Of a stretch of 64,000 nt of DNA, positions 39,180-51,763 are shown one piece after another. Within the stretch, counting starts at the first letter, position 1. Every line of letters starts with the position of its first letter. The notes under the pieces are model-generated. The model saw nothing but the letters and a program-made list of their open reading frames with translations. It searched no databases and was not told the DNA's origin. Source of the DNA: Clytia hemisphaerica. Lineage: Eukaryota; Cnidaria; Hydrozoa; Leptothecata; Clytiidae. The position numbers and the translations under genes were made by a program. The DNA is taken from NCBI GenBank assembly GCA_902728285.1, contig CACVBU010001294.1, positions 1,465,536 to 1,529,535 of the forward strand, read 5' to 3'.

Positions 39180-40280
39180 TGAGTAACGTATATATACAAT
39201 ATATTTACCTATGACATTTGTTTTCTTTGTGTTTTTTTTATTTTTTTATTGACGGTTTTAGTTTCATATCTCTAGTTTATTGATAGAGTAACCTATCATT
39301 TTCATTTAGCTTTTAAGCTATTTTTAACCGTTTTAACCATGTATATTTCCATCTTCTTCTTTGAACTGTAAAATGTGTGTGAGAGCCACAGGGTTGGATA
39401 GTGGCGATCCAATCCCAGTTCCTTCCCATCTAGTATGCTTTCTACAACGTTGTGGCAGAAACGTGTCAAAGGTGTGGCAACTTTGTCTAGTAGAAAGTAC
39501 ACTTCTTTTTTCATTGTTATTTTAGTTTCTTCGGCTGGTTCCGTGGAGTTTAAGTTTTAGTTTATTTAATATTTGCGCGCGTTTCATACGTTCACAAAAC
39601 ACATCTTTTTACATCTTTTTATCTGTGGTGGTGTCTAGATAACACTGCTTGGCCTACCTACACAACCCTATTTCCATCATATAGGAGGATATTTTCACAA
39701 ATGGCCGAAATCCTGTGTAGGTCGAAAACTGAGGAACAGATAATGTGTTTTTTTGAAATATTTCTTGACTCATATTGAGTTACTTCTTTCCATCTTAACT
39801 CATATTGAGTTACTTTCTTCCTTAAAGTCATTTTAGATCACTAGTTTTACATTGACGGATTTCTATGTCATCATATTTTCCTTTTCTACTCCAACCTGAT
39901 TGATTTTCTGTGAATGTTCATTCTAGATTTTTGTTGTATTTGTATTGTCTTTTTGTTTTGTGGGTTTTTGTCTTTATTGTTTCCATTTTGAGTAGTTGAA
40001 GGTTTTATACTTCTAGACTATATATATATTTCAACAAAGTATATTTTATTTTTCCCTGCAGTTAGGAACATTTGGCGAGTTCCTGTACAGAGTCGCAATC
40101 AAAAAAATCATAACAACACTCATTAAAAAATGGCGTTCGTGTAATTCTCACTACTTTTAGCCTAGGCGATGTAGCAAAATAGAAAGTACTAGACGATTCC
40201 TGTCGTCACAAACGCCAGTTTAGCTTGCGCAGAAAATAATGCTGTATTTACGAATTTAAGGGCAAAATGACGCACTTAAA
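39180..40280. other. Gene-free stretch after the LINE fragment
   Basis: AT-rich, pyrimidine-rich on the plus strand. It carries a short duplication of AACTCATATTGAGTTACTT at about 39768-39815. It may include the LINE 3' UTR. No gene is seen. Confidence 0.4.
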
Positions 40281-40477
40281 AGACCAAATAATAAATACTA
40301 TGATTTCAAAACAATCATGAATATATCCAAACTTACGGGACAACACTTTATATCCACTTCTCGTGCGGAAGACCTCCGTTTTTTACCTGCGCATCGACTA
40401 TTTAAAAAATCAGATTTTATTAACGTTTTCGTAGAAAGTGCCACGCCTTCTAAAATTCGAGAAATAACATATTTAAT

Positions 40478-40850
40478 GTTTTGTGACGTCATTTAGGCTC
40501 TAAATGACGTCATCGAAAGGTCAATAAATTTTTTACTTCACTGAAATCAATTTGTCATTTACCCAAAAGATTCTCTTGATGATTTCCGATCCAATGAGGG
40601 GTCAACAATTGCTTAATTCTTCCTCAAACTCAAGATATTGGATTTTTCAGGTTTTGATGACGTCATCGAACCCAAAATGTCTCAATTTGAACATATTTAT
40701 TTCTGAAAGTTTCTATATACCCACTGTTACCCCTCCCATCTTATTTCACATAGAATTTCCGATCCAATGAGGGGTCAACCATCTCCTAAAACTCCTTTCC
40801 AATCTCGAGATATCGCATTTGTCCTCTTTTGATGACGTCATCAATTGAAA
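40478..40850. repeat. Duplicated unit with TGACGTCA palindromes
   Basis: TGACGTCAT occurs at about 40484, 40504, 40660 and 40832. Two copies of TTTCCGATCCAATGAGGGGTC (about 40578 and 40757) each lead through an A/T-rich stretch with a CTC(G/A)AGATAT word into TTTTGATGACGTCATC. The period is about 175 bases. Probably the repetitive 3' part of a retroelement rather than a regulatory array. Confidence 0.7.
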
Positions 40851-42599
40851 ACGCCTAAAAATTCAGCCAGAATTCAAAGTCACACTCAAGCCTCATTACT
40901 GCCCTGATGGCTTTGAAAACCTCACGTAGGTTATATCACCAATGTGTTTCTAGATTATGTCATAAGTTTGGAGAAAGACAAATTGAAATTCAATTCAACT
41001 ACACTACACAAACACGGCAAAACAGGGGGTCGTTTATTTTCGATTTCAGATAGATTTGATTTCTGCCCAACTCAAATTTTAAAAATCTCAAATTTCTGAC
41101 AATTCCTATTGCCGACTGACTGACCCTAAAATTATGCGAAGACAAATAATTTGCAACCGCCGCAGTCTAATTGAAAAATTGGATGAGGAAACTATTTTTC
41201 CAAACCTCCATCCAAAATGCGTGAGAGTTCAAACTGTTTAAAAATTGTGTGAGATATTGAAGAAATACTTGAGTCTTACACTCAATGCACCTTGGCACCT
41301 TGTTTTTTTCGGGCCCTAGCTAGGCTGGCAAACACTTGAATCTCTCGGATATTCTACTTTACTTTGTTTGTTTCTCAAATACCAGGGGATGTCAATCGAA
41401 AAATTCGATTACCGAATCAATCGAACTTAATTTAAGCCAATCGAATGATTGATTTTCGATTAGCCGAATTGATCGAACGCCAATCGAATTTCACATCTTT
41501 TTTTTGATTGGATTCGATTACCGTTCGATTGGTGTTCGATTGATGTTTGATTAGTTTCGATTAACGTTCGATCAGTTTCGATTAACGTTCAATTGGCATT
41601 TGATTAATTCGATTTATGTTCGATTGGCATTCGATTGATTCCATTTATGTTCGATTGGCAATCGATTAAATTTCATTCCAGTTTTTTTGTAATTTTCCGA
41701 CCCTTAGAGAGACTGATATGAATTTTTATGATATTTGCTACCCTCTTAGAGAGACAATTTGAAAGGTGAAAAAACCAACCCTTACCGTCCGCACATACCC
41801 ATCACCCATTTTTGCCTAAGTAACCCCCTCCAGGAATTAAGCAAACATTCTTCCGCTAACTTCTTTTGGCGGGAAGGGAATTTCATGGTGGTGTTACAAA
41901 AAATCTTCCAAATTTAGCCCGCAAAAAAATTAAACTTATTAAAGTAAAAGTTGGTCGAACGTTAATCGAAGTCGATCGAACGTTAATCGAATTTGATCGA
42001 ACGTTAATTGAAGTTGGTAGAACATTAATCGAGGTTGATCGAACGTTAATCGAAGCACGACCCTCGACATGGCCCGAGAATTCTCGGGCCTCTTCGGGCC
42101 ATGTTCGGGCCGAGAGACCCTATCAATTCTTTTGGCCCAAACATGACCCGAGTCATTCGGAGTCATTCGGGCCATGTTCGGGCCATGTTAAATGTTAAAT
42201 TGATTCAGCATGTCCAGTCAAACAAAATAGTACAAAATAAGATTTGTCTGTTTTGTTTAAGTTTTGTTTATATCGCTCAAAAAAACTTTACGAGCTTCCC
42301 GTGGACACGCTTCAGTTTAAAACCAGGACCAGTTTACTAGCAAATATTTCCACCCTGCCTAAGTATATTTATAACTATGTTTTCATACCAAATAAGACAT
42401 TTGTGACTCCCCAAGCGATTTGAAGTACACAAAAGTCCGATCGGCTAAAGCGGGTAAAAGACCGGTCTCATAGCGGGCGGAGTGAAATTTCAAGCGGCCT
42501 AACATTTTAGAACATCGGCCATGAAGCGGCCAATGGAATTTTTCCAAGAATGGCCTCAAGGCCTCTATTAGAGGCTTTTTCTTGATCGAGAGACCGGGC

Positions 42600-42705
42600 A
42601 AGCGGCCAGCGGCCTATTTAGCGGCCAGCGGCCTATTTAGCGGCCAGCGGCCTATTTATCGGCCAGCGTCCTATTTAGCGGCCAGCATCCTATTTAGCGG
42701 CTTTC
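42600..42705. repeat. Tandem repeat GCGGCCAGCGGCCTATTTA x 5
   Basis: Five consecutive 19-20 base units with minor changes (CGTCC, CATCC). They belong to the subterminal region of the 42402-44472 element. Confidence 0.9.
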
Positions 42706-43479
42706 TTTAGGGATCTTCTCAAAGATATAATCGATTTTCGTTTATGAAGTTTGATTAATGACTCGACTATTTATTCTCCTATATTCAATTATTTTTAATC
42801 TCCCATATTTGATTATTTAATCCTTGTTGTATTCGATTAATTAATCCTTTTTCGCTTATATCTTAGGGATCTTCTCAAAAATATAACCAAATTTTGGTAA
42901 AAATGGTTTCGGTTAAATTCGGCTGTTTAACCGAATCGCTTTGGTAAAAAGTTTAACTAATTCGGTAAAAGTAATTATTGAATTCGGCTTTAGCTTGTGG
43001 AATTCGGTTAAAGTTTTACCGAATTTCGGCTATAAAAATTTTTACGCTGTCTAGAATTCCACTGACTGAGACGGGGATATTAACAAAAGGATCGTTCGTG
43101 GTGAGACAGGGTTGTCTTGAAAATTGTTCTTTTAACTACTTACATATTCTGAATTTGTTTATCTAGTATTTTTGAATAGCGAAATACTTTGCTCTCTTAC
43201 ATTTCTTTTCAAATCATAACAACGAACGAAGCAGAGTGCAGACTTTTACTAAATGTTTGTTTACATTGAGCTCCCTCTGCGTGCTTTCCTTCCTTTTATC
43301 ATGTGAACTTTTACCAAAAATAGTGATGAAATACACTCCTTCTGAGTGTGTCTCTTTCTTTTCACGTGATTTTCACTTTTTCTCTCTCGCATTCTAAAAG
43401 TTGCATCAAGCATTCGAAACATCACAGATCAGGAGCTTGTGACAAATCAGGAGCTTATAAGAAAGCAAAGCCTGCAAGA

Positions 43480-44026
43480 TCATAGTGGGCACCCCCCCTG
43501 GATTCAGGGGGGGGGGTTGAGGATTTTCAGATTTTTAAAAATAGGTGGGGGTTGGGTTGATGAGAAATTTCAGGTGGGGGTAACCCTATGTAGGTGGGGT
43601 AACATTTTTCAGGTGGGGGTTGTCAAGTTTTCTGTATTTAACTTCGTTTGATTTTGTACTTTTTTGTCTTTTTCAACTTTCCACATACTATACTAGATAA
43701 AAATATAAACAAATGACTGTCATAAGTTCTGAAGGTTAAAAAGAGTTCATTTTTTCTCCAGTCTTTTCCTTTCCAGTTTGTAGTCCTCAGGACTTTTAAC
43801 TGGGATCTTTAGTGTTCCTAAAAGGAACAAGACCTCCAAATTCGAAGGTGTGATTCGATTGCGCCGTTTTGTGCATATGAGTTGGAGTATGGTGTAGCCC
43901 CTTTCTACAGGCGAGGTTGCTGAAAAAGGTGGGGGTTGGGCTGATATGAGATTTCAGGTGGGGGTAACCCTATGTAGGTGGGGGTGACCTTTTTCAGTGG
44001 GGGTTGGAGGGGTGTTGCCCACTATG
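43480..44026. mobile_element. Element with TIR CATAGTGGGCA (innermost of the nest)
   Basis: Ends are CATAGTGGGCACCCCCC and GGGGTGTTGCCCACTATG, flanked by AAGAT on both sides (43475-43479, 44027-44031). Blocks of GGTGGGGGTTGGG, TTCAGGTGGGGGTAACC and CTATGTAGGTGGGG occur near both ends in the same orientation (43540-43620, 43926-44010). No coding frame. Confidence 0.8.
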
Positions 44027-45769
44027 AAGATGCCCTTTTGGAAGCTTTCCCCCTTCTCTACTGGGGAAGCAATCGTTTCATTTTATTTTACAACATTTGA
44101 TGGCTTCTTAGGTCAATCTTTATTTCGAGCGCCCTCCCTTTTATCTTTTTTTTTGTTTTGCCCTTTTTGATTTCTGAAAAAATCTTTTTTTGTTCCAAAT
44201 GTACTTGAAAATGTAAGTAAATTAAAAAACAAAGCTAAGGGCCGCTCATGGCCGCTAATGGCCGCTATGTCCGATAAGGGCCGCTGTTAGCGGTATAAAA
44301 CTTACTATGTGGCCGCTTCACTGTGGCCGCTTTTAATAAGCGGCCTTGCATCGGCCTTCTTCAATATCCAAGCGGCCCAAAAGGTAAAAAGACCGGTCGA
44401 GTAGAGGCCAAAGAAGATTGGTCTTTTTACCGATCGGACTTTTATGTACTTCAAATCGCTTGGGGAGTCACATTTAATATTTATATGAATTTGCAACATT
44501 CATATATTTAATATAATTAAGAGAAACCAAGTTTTTCTCAAAGAAAATGTTAAAAAAATTCAGTCCTGAAATTACACGCCTGTTTAAATCATGTTTTCAA
44601 AAATTGGCCCAAGTGTCACTGCTGTTATGGTGTCCATTCCAGCCAAGCCATATTTTATCATTCTACAGAAATCCCCGCTTGAAAAATCAAAACATTGATA
44701 CGTGGTCGAGTTTACTAAACTTTGCCGAATTAAAACGTGGGAAAATATCATATGACGTATGACCATGTCTTCCGTTCACTCCGATCATGATTCTGATCAC
44801 GTATTGTTTTGACTTTTTTAAACCAATGAAATCATCTGTTTATACCGCACTAAAGGCCTTTCTAGATTACCGCGCAAAAAAAACCAGGGGTCAGCATGAA
44901 CTTTAAAGCCTGCTGCGGGAAAGGGAAATGGTTTTGAAGAACCAAATATATGCAAAAAGGTTTTAATATCATCCAAATATTACAAAAACAAGTGACATTT
45001 ACATGGTTGATCTTTATAAAGTTTTTTCGTCTTTTTTCGCTCTTTTTGAAAAAATATTTTTTACTCTTTTTGTTATAACTTTTGGTCTAATGAAGCAATT
45101 TTAAAGTTTGATATACCAAAATTTAAGTTAAACCCTCCTCTAAACGATTTTGAAAAAATCAAGCTAATAATATATTTTTTCACTTTTTCGCAATTTTGAA
45201 TCAAACAGGGGGAAGTTTTTTCAGAGACACCCGGTAGAATATTTTCTTTATTTTGAAAAACAAAAGGTTCAAGGTTTGTTTACTTTTTATTTTACTGCAT
45301 TTCGCTGTCTTATTCTGCTGTAGTAGGCAATTGAAAACTCTTGATTTTTTGTTTTTGTCAGTGCTCGCTCGGCAGCCATTTTGAATTTTTTTCTTCAATG
45401 TCTGTACTCGGCAATTTCATGACCTCTACAGAATCGACGATTTTGCCTGAGGGGAACAGCAGTGGTGTGGCCCGTGAGTGGCCCGCGTGTGGCCCGAACA
45501 CGGCCCGAATTCTCGGGCCATACTCGGGCTTTACAAGAATTCCAATAAAAGTTTTGACCCGAGAATTCTCGGGCCATGTCAAGGGTCGTATCGAAGCTCG
45601 TCGAACTCAATCGAAACCAATTGAATTTCACATGTTTTTCGGATTCGATTAGAATTCAATTGGCGTTCGATCAATTCGGCTAATCAAAAATCAATCATTC
45701 GATTGGATTCGAGTAAATTTGATTAATTTGATTGGCAATTGAACGTTCGATTGTGACATCCCCTGGCAA

Positions 45770-47560
45770 ATATTACAGTATAGACCTTTTCGCCTTTCCG
45801 TCCGCCATCTTGAATTGTATGCAAAAATACAGGAACGAAAATGCTGTGGTTGGATTACGTTGGAATGTATGCAAAACATATGCAAGTTTACACAAAGATT
45901 AAAAGACAACAAAGCATCTTATAAATAAATATTATAATCATTAGAACAATAAAAGATGGAATTTCTTAATTTTATGTTTTAATTTTGTTATGTTGTAAAA
46001 AAAGGAGAAGAAGTCACAAAACTAATTGAACATAATTAATACCTCATCTTTCATTCAACCAGTTCAAGGTGAAGTCAATATCAAGTTTTCAGTTTCACTA
46101 AAACTAAAAGATGATGATAAACATTCAGACCATGTGTTTTAATAAAATTTACCACTCAATCTTTTGTTGTTGTCACTCCGCCATGTTGTTTTTCTTTTGT
46201 GAAGGTCAATTTTTCGTGCGTTTCACGAACGAATTTTACACGGCACTACGCCACTTTACATCCGGCGCTTCCAGCGCCCGCGCGTACCGTTGAGAGAGAG
46301 TAGCCATCCATTGAGTTATCTGATATTCCGATGGCGTATTGGCGGCCGCCCACGCTAAAGCTCTAAAGGAGCGGGCCAATATACCCGTTGAAAATTTTCC
46401 CGACCTTCAGTGCTTTGGCGTGTCGGAAGAAAATTTCTACATCGGGTGCCAGATAATCCATTGAGTTTAAGACCCGTGGAGAGGGCTATGAGTAGAATCT
46501 CTAACCTTTCACAGGCAGGGAAGAAAAAGTATAGTCATTTATTTCCCATTCAGAACGCGCCTAAAACACGCTGCATCATCATGACAACGGATTGTATCTA
46601 GTGGTGGTTCCCTTGTTTTTGAGGGGGAACACCCAACCTCGTGCCCGTGTATCCCAGGCTTTATTTATACTACTGATGGACGCCAGAGAATATATATTAT
46701 CTAGCGCTATCAGTAAGTATAAAAAAGCTGATAATACGCAGGGAACGAGGTTGGGGAACACCCAGAAGCAGCCGGCGGAGAGATTTTTTAGAAATGAACA
46801 AATCGAAATTTCTAGATGAAACATACTCTCAGAACACATCGGAAAAAAAGGTCGCCTCGCCGGCTGCTTTCGAACACCCCCGTGTACTTCTAGGGTTGCA
46901 AGCTAGGCTTACAGGGCGAGGTGCCGCCCGACTTTCGACCTTCGGACTAAAAAGGGGACTAAAAAGGAGAAAACAAACTGAAATTTGATTTTCTGATTTT
47001 TCCGACCCTTAGCCGTTAGCGGGACTTTGGAAATCCAGAAAAGGTACCCTTGAGGGTGGCACAATACCGTACCCTCCATTTGCCTAAGTAGTACCCCCCA
47101 GATTTAATTTTCAATCTGGCGTTTGTTTGTTTAAAAACCACGCGCGGGCGTTCTGGATCGGAAATTAAGTGCCACTTCCCATCCAGGATAGTGGGGGGGG
47201 GGAGTTAATGAAAAATGTTGTTCCTAAATCCTATTTTCACCATATTGCAGAAATAGATCTAAAATGAAATGAAAATATAAAAAGCCCAAAAGCTTTGGAG
47301 AATATTGTCAGAGGGCGAATTCCAAAGATCTTCTTTGTGGTAATGTAACCCAAACCTGTGAACGAGAAACTCCAAATTGCAAACAATCTGATCCAAACTC
47401 GTTTCTAAATGTCAGCATATAAATAGACACACCCTCGCTGTGTTTGACACCAAAGACTGAAAATGACGACACGCCCATTGGTATTGTATTTGAAGTTAAG
47501 AATGTTGTTTGTATTTTTCATTGAACAAACTGAGAAATGCTCGAGAAAGTAAAAAACTTT
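45770..47560. other. Gene-free stretch with repeat fragments
   Basis: No exon is supported. Positions 46600-46640 and 46735-46775 hold two inverted-like copies of a GGGGAACACCCAACCTCGT / ACGAGGTTGGGGAACACCC segment, suggesting a small element. Around 46995-47115, TTTTCCGACCCTTAG and GCCTAAGTAGTACCCCC match fragments at about 41695-41835 and, for the latter, 52245-52265. Confidence 0.5.
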
Positions 47561-47562
47561 AA

Positions 47563-47808
47563 AGGGATAATCAGACGGTTTGAGATATTCGGCATGAAGA
47601 ATTGAGTATTCAAGTAACAAGTTTTTTACTTTTTTAGCAAGAAAACACTAGAATTTTAATGTAAGAACCGTGTAAAAACCCATTTTTAGAGATTTCAAAT
47701 CGTCACTCTAAACTTAGGAAAAAAGTTAGACAACAATATTTGGAGGTTTTAGTCAGGACCGTTGGAGGTTTTTGTAGGCCAAATATACCAAACCATCTGA
47801 TTATGCCT
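47563..47808. mobile_element. TTAA-flanked MITE, TIR AGG(G/C)ATAATCAGA
   Basis: TTAA occurs at 47559-47562 and 47809-47812. The ends are AGGGATAATCAGACGGTTTG and CAAACCATCTGATTATGCCT with inverted similarity over about 34 bases. No coding frame. TTAA duplication points to a piggyBac-type mover. Confidence 0.7.
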
Positions 47809-48188
47809 TTAAGTATTTGGAGAAAAAAAATTTCCTTTTATTTTCTAAAAGTATGCAATTTTTTTTTAAGCAACCCCAATTTTCGGCTCAGGGTTGGAGT
47901 TGCTAGGAATTTTCTGGATTTCAGCCAAAAGTTGCTTATAGCCTTCTCATTTTATATCCAAAATACCTCAAATTCGATATTCAAAGACCATTGGTACACA
48001 TTCTAATGCCAAATAATGCCAAATAAGCTCTCCCGGTTTATGCTCAGTTTCAGGATAAGGTTGCTGAGGCCAAGTTGGATATTTTTTTTGGCCATTCTCA
48101 GGGCTGGACCCTTCGCAACTTGGTTGCTTATTTAAAAAAATGTGTTTGACTCAAGTGACCAATGACCAAATTCTACAAACATTATTTT

Positions 48189-51100
48189 TTATTTTTCATC
48201 GATTATCTTTTTCTTTTTACAACAACTAAAACTAAATAAGGGACAAATTTCTCCACCATTTTTCATTTCTTTTGCTGACATGAAGTATTGAAATGCGCAT
48301 GCACAAATGGTCACGAAAATCCAGATCGAAGTAAACATCGAGTCTAGAAAAAGAAATCATCAAAGAAAACATTTTAAGCGAGGTCTGAATCAATCTTTGA
48401 CATAATGTGCTACTAAAAATTAGCCTGTAAAGAATCAGTTATAAGAATTGCGTCTATATTTAGGGAAACTTTTAAGCATCAACCCTTAATCATATCCTTC
48501 TAAGTTCCCTACGATTTAGGTGTTTCCTCCTCGTATCAATAGAATCCCAACAAACTTTTCTTGTGGCATATAACTGGTTTATGTTGCTTCAAATTGATCA
48601 TTAATAAAGCGAATTTTAAAAACTTTAGATGATAATGAAAACTATTGTTATTTCAATGGGGAAAAATAGTTGCAAATTATGTGTAGCCGATAGGGCTCAC
48701 ATCGGGATGAAATGAGTTCCAATTTCCCGATAGTATATAACCCTACCCCGGGTAATGAATCCACTTAAGGGGGCTTTCGTAACTTACCTAAATGTGCTGG
48801 CTTTAGAGAATCATGGAAGTTTGGTAGTTCAACCATTTTCTTGTTACCATGGTGATGGTTGAATTGATGTTTGAGAATGACGAGGAATGCATCACGCAAG
48901 TAAATAAGAACAGAGATGACCAGAAGGGAAAAATTGTTCTGAAGGAAAATATCAATACCTGTAAAGAACAAAGAAAGACATGTACAGTAAACTTTTTTTG
49001 GCATTAAACTAATTAAAAAAGGATTTTCTGTTTTTTGTTTGTATGGGCCCAGAAATTTTCCACCCACTTTGGTTGGGCGACGTAAAGAACTTTTAACAAT
49101 TTTTTAGGCCTGTGGCCTAGGCTATTTCGCAGCTAACTAAAATTTACAGTATGGTGAATCAACTGTAAATATTACATACTTTCAGTTTTACGGAAAAAGG
49201 TGATACGCTTTTAAAACCTTATGGCAGAGCATGTACATCTATCTATCATTTACCACAGAACAATGTAAAAGATCCGACCAATGAGGTGGCGAGAATCATC
49301 AACAATTTTTCAAATCTCCATGTTAATGCTGTTGTTACCAAGGCAACCAATGTAACGAAGATTGAAATGATGTAATAACTGGAATAAAAATTAATAATTC
49401 AATTTTTAAAATATATATTTTTTATGATATAGAAAGGAAGCGTTGCCTTTTATCCTGACAAATTAATTTGTTAAAAATGCTGTGTAAGCAAATGATGTCC
49501 TTTACATTAGATTTCCAACTTTACTCATGATGGTAGATACATTTGTGTTCTTTTTAATATCACAGTCTCTGACATTGAAGTCTGGGAAGTGAATTTCATT
49601 TGCCTCGTCACACGTCTACGAATAGGAGGTTCTTACCTGGAGATGTTTTGGAAAATATCTGTATGAAGTAAAACCATGGCGAGAAGCTAAAGAAGAGAGA
49701 TTAAAATTAATATTTATGATTTTGAGTAACTGAAAATCGGACCGGTCTTAGTTTGGTATTATAACGGTCTTTTTTTTGTTTCATGCCTTTTTCCTGATTT
49801 CCAACAGTGCTGGCCGCCGCTCGTTTTAAGGACCGGTTCCTTAAAAATCCTTCTAAAGACCGGCCCGATTTCCAGGTACTTAAAATCGCTTGGGGAGTCA
49901 CATTTTGTGAGAAGCTAGGGGATTCCACTCTGTAAAACTATCGACTCTTTTATTTATACGAAAATCTTTAGTGGTACCTTGAGGTATTGTAATTACATTA
50001 AAGCTTTAGTTACACATGTCTTCTTGATGAGAAGGTTGCTTTGACTCTTATTTACTGAGCATCCAGTAAATAAAAGTGCAGCGAGGGTTTTTATTTTAGT
50101 GAATAGCAACAATCATGACAAATAAACTTAATTTAGACTAGAGAGAAAGGAATAAAACTTACAAAACCTAAACATTTTCCGATCAACATGATACCAAAGC
50201 GATACAAACTAGCAGTGAAAATACCGATCAATGTGCCAACCATTACACTGGAAACGAGGTGTACTAGAAAAAGATTTGCCACATTGTTATGCTTTCTAGG
50301 ACAATAAGGGCATTTTGGCTAAAAAAACTGAATAGTTTACGGGCTTATGACAGTTTGATGAAGGACTGGAAATCAGCCACCCATTGCGTTATTCACTGTC
50401 TAAAGGATAGCCTGTAATGAATTTAATTAGAATTAAGATGTCGCTTCAAAATCTTGGGTATTGGATTCAAAACAACAATGATTTAACTGTTTTAATGAAC
50501 TTGATTTAGACCAAGGTAAATCTCATACAGTTTTCTTGTTACAAAACTCCCGATGGCAGCACGGGGACAATCTAAAATGTTTTACTGAGAAAGTCATACG
50601 TCTATAAAATACAAACTTAAAAACCGGTTTGAAACCTTACTAACCTGCGTAAAATTTGCTTTTATCGCAACTATAATGTTGCCGAATCAAAACAGGGCTG
50701 AAAGTGTAGAAGACTGAAAAAGATAACCAAAATCCACATACGAACATTGCAAACTAAAAAAGAACAAAATTATCATTATGCGGAAGCTTTGTTAAGAATA
50801 AGTCGCTAACAATGTCAAGACCAAAATGGCCGCCCCAAGATAGATATAAGCATATCATTTTGACTGTGGGATATGGTAAAAATAACTCAAAACTTTTTTT
50901 CTAATATCCTTGTAATCTATCAACATAGGTGGGCCAAATCAATCCGTCTCTAAGTAGCATTTAAAATTATGGGCATTAAAAGAAAAATCTCAGTGTTACA
51001 GACCCGCCGAGACCTCCTACCCACTGGAGAAATCGGCAAGAAATCCGTACATAGAAAGAAAATATCCTAACACTTCATCCTGGTGGAAAACAAAACTGAA

Positions 51101-51763
51101 ACCCAAACAGCCTCCTAAAGGTAGGATTGGAATTTTATGGATTCAAAACTGTTTTTTGAATCCCAGACAAAAGAATTAATACAAGGGATTCTTCATCTAC
51201 ATCAGCGTTCGGCTCATCCATCAGGATAAGAAATTCTCACCGAGACACTGAGACAGGGGTGTTGTTAGCATTGATAACACTCACCCTGATAAATCGATAA
51301 CCAAACAGCATTATAAGTAATCCTGCAAGTGCAACTCCTTCTACTATCAATAAATGACGCATATCACTATAAAAAAACGAGAAAATCAAACATCAATTCA
51401 ACATTTTTAAGAGCATAGGCATAGATAATAGTTCTCCAGAGTATTTTATTTCACAAATTAGTAACCCCAGCATAGTTTTTTAGCCGTCTTTACAACGTTG
51501 TGAAAAACACTAAACTCAATCACAAAATTATCAAATCGCCAAACCAAAATACGGATCTCTGACTAGTGATTAGACCGTCATATTTCATCATAAAAAAAGT
51601 CACGAAAAATTTATAAGAACAAAATATTAAGAACGAAGTTTATACTTTTTATTGACAAAATCGTGATATAAGTTCAATGTTTTGTTTCTCCATCGCTCTT
51701 CCAGAAATTTCGATGTCATCAGTGTTGAATTCACCATCGTTGTTGATTGACCAGCAAAGTTAA
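48189..51763 (-). CDS. TM7SF3: TM7SF3-like seven-span membrane protein, C-terminal part
   Basis: Minus strand exons in phase: 51763-51646, 51366-51285, 50753-50645, 50263-50163, 49686-49637, 49378-49254, 48958-48788, 48343-48189 (stop). Together they encode about 278 aa. After a short N-glycosylatable ectodomain end (NST, NKT; ending YHDFVNK) come hydrophobic spans in each exon: VALAGLLIMLFGYRF, FVCGFWLSFSVFY, VGTLIGIFTASLYRFGIML, a short LLAMVLLH, VTLVALVTTALTW, NNFSLLVISVLIYLRDAF and WIFVTICACAFQYFM. Order and spacing resemble the TM7SF3/TMEM198 type domain, with the FHDSLKP loop before the last span; the cytoplasmic tail ends in a Lys-rich KKKKIIDEK. TM7SF3 is linked to cell survival and splicing stress responses in vertebrates. 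The long N-terminal ectodomain and signal peptide are not found before the divergent neighbour at 53155. The first listed exon is the least certain. Confidence 0.8.
49725..49902. mobile_element. Short relative of the GTGACTCCCCAAGCGATTT element
   Basis: The right end AAATCGCTTGGGGAGTCACA is identical to that of the 42402-44472 element, and GGACCGGTC/GACCGGCCC words are inverted inside. The left end is degenerate (GTAACTGAAAATCGGACCGG), so the boundary is approximate. It lies between two TM7SF3-like exons. Confidence 0.6.

Larger units (their letters stand above)
42402..44472. mobile_element. Element with TIR TGTGACTCCCCAAGCGATTT (middle of the nest)
   Basis: Ends are TGTGACTCCCCAAGCGATTT and AAATCGCTTGGGGAGTCACA, and the inverted arms continue through GAAGTAC and AAAAGTCCGATCGG. 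Next inward, both arms carry clustered GCGGCC words; the left arm has a tandem block GCGGCCAGCGGCCTATTTA x 5 at 42602-42700. A shorter relative with the same right end is at 49725-49902. The inner 43480-44026 element interrupts it. Confidence 0.8.
41383..45765. mobile_element. hAT-like element (outermost of a three-level nest)
   Basis: The left end is CAGGGGATGTCAATCGAA and the right end TTCGATTGTGACATCCCCTG. Flanks TCAAATAC and GCAAATAT agree at six of eight positions, fitting an old 8-bp target duplication. Arms rich in TTCGATTA/ATCGAAC words (41390-41670 and 45600-45760) and inner GGCCCGAGAATTCTCGGGCC palindromes (42062-42110 and 45475-45575) are inverted copies of each other. A second element (42402-44472), holding a third (43480-44026), sits inside. 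A frame around 41866-42198 is a product of the repeat, not a gene. Confidence 0.75.

Noticed and set aside
41866..42340. Overlapping open frames of 79-110 codons on both strands
   Set aside because: They are translations of TTAATCGAAC and GGCCCGAGAATTC repeats in a transposon arm.
45341..45652. Open frame of 103 codons
   Set aside because: It crosses the mirrored arm of the same outer element; repeat-derived.
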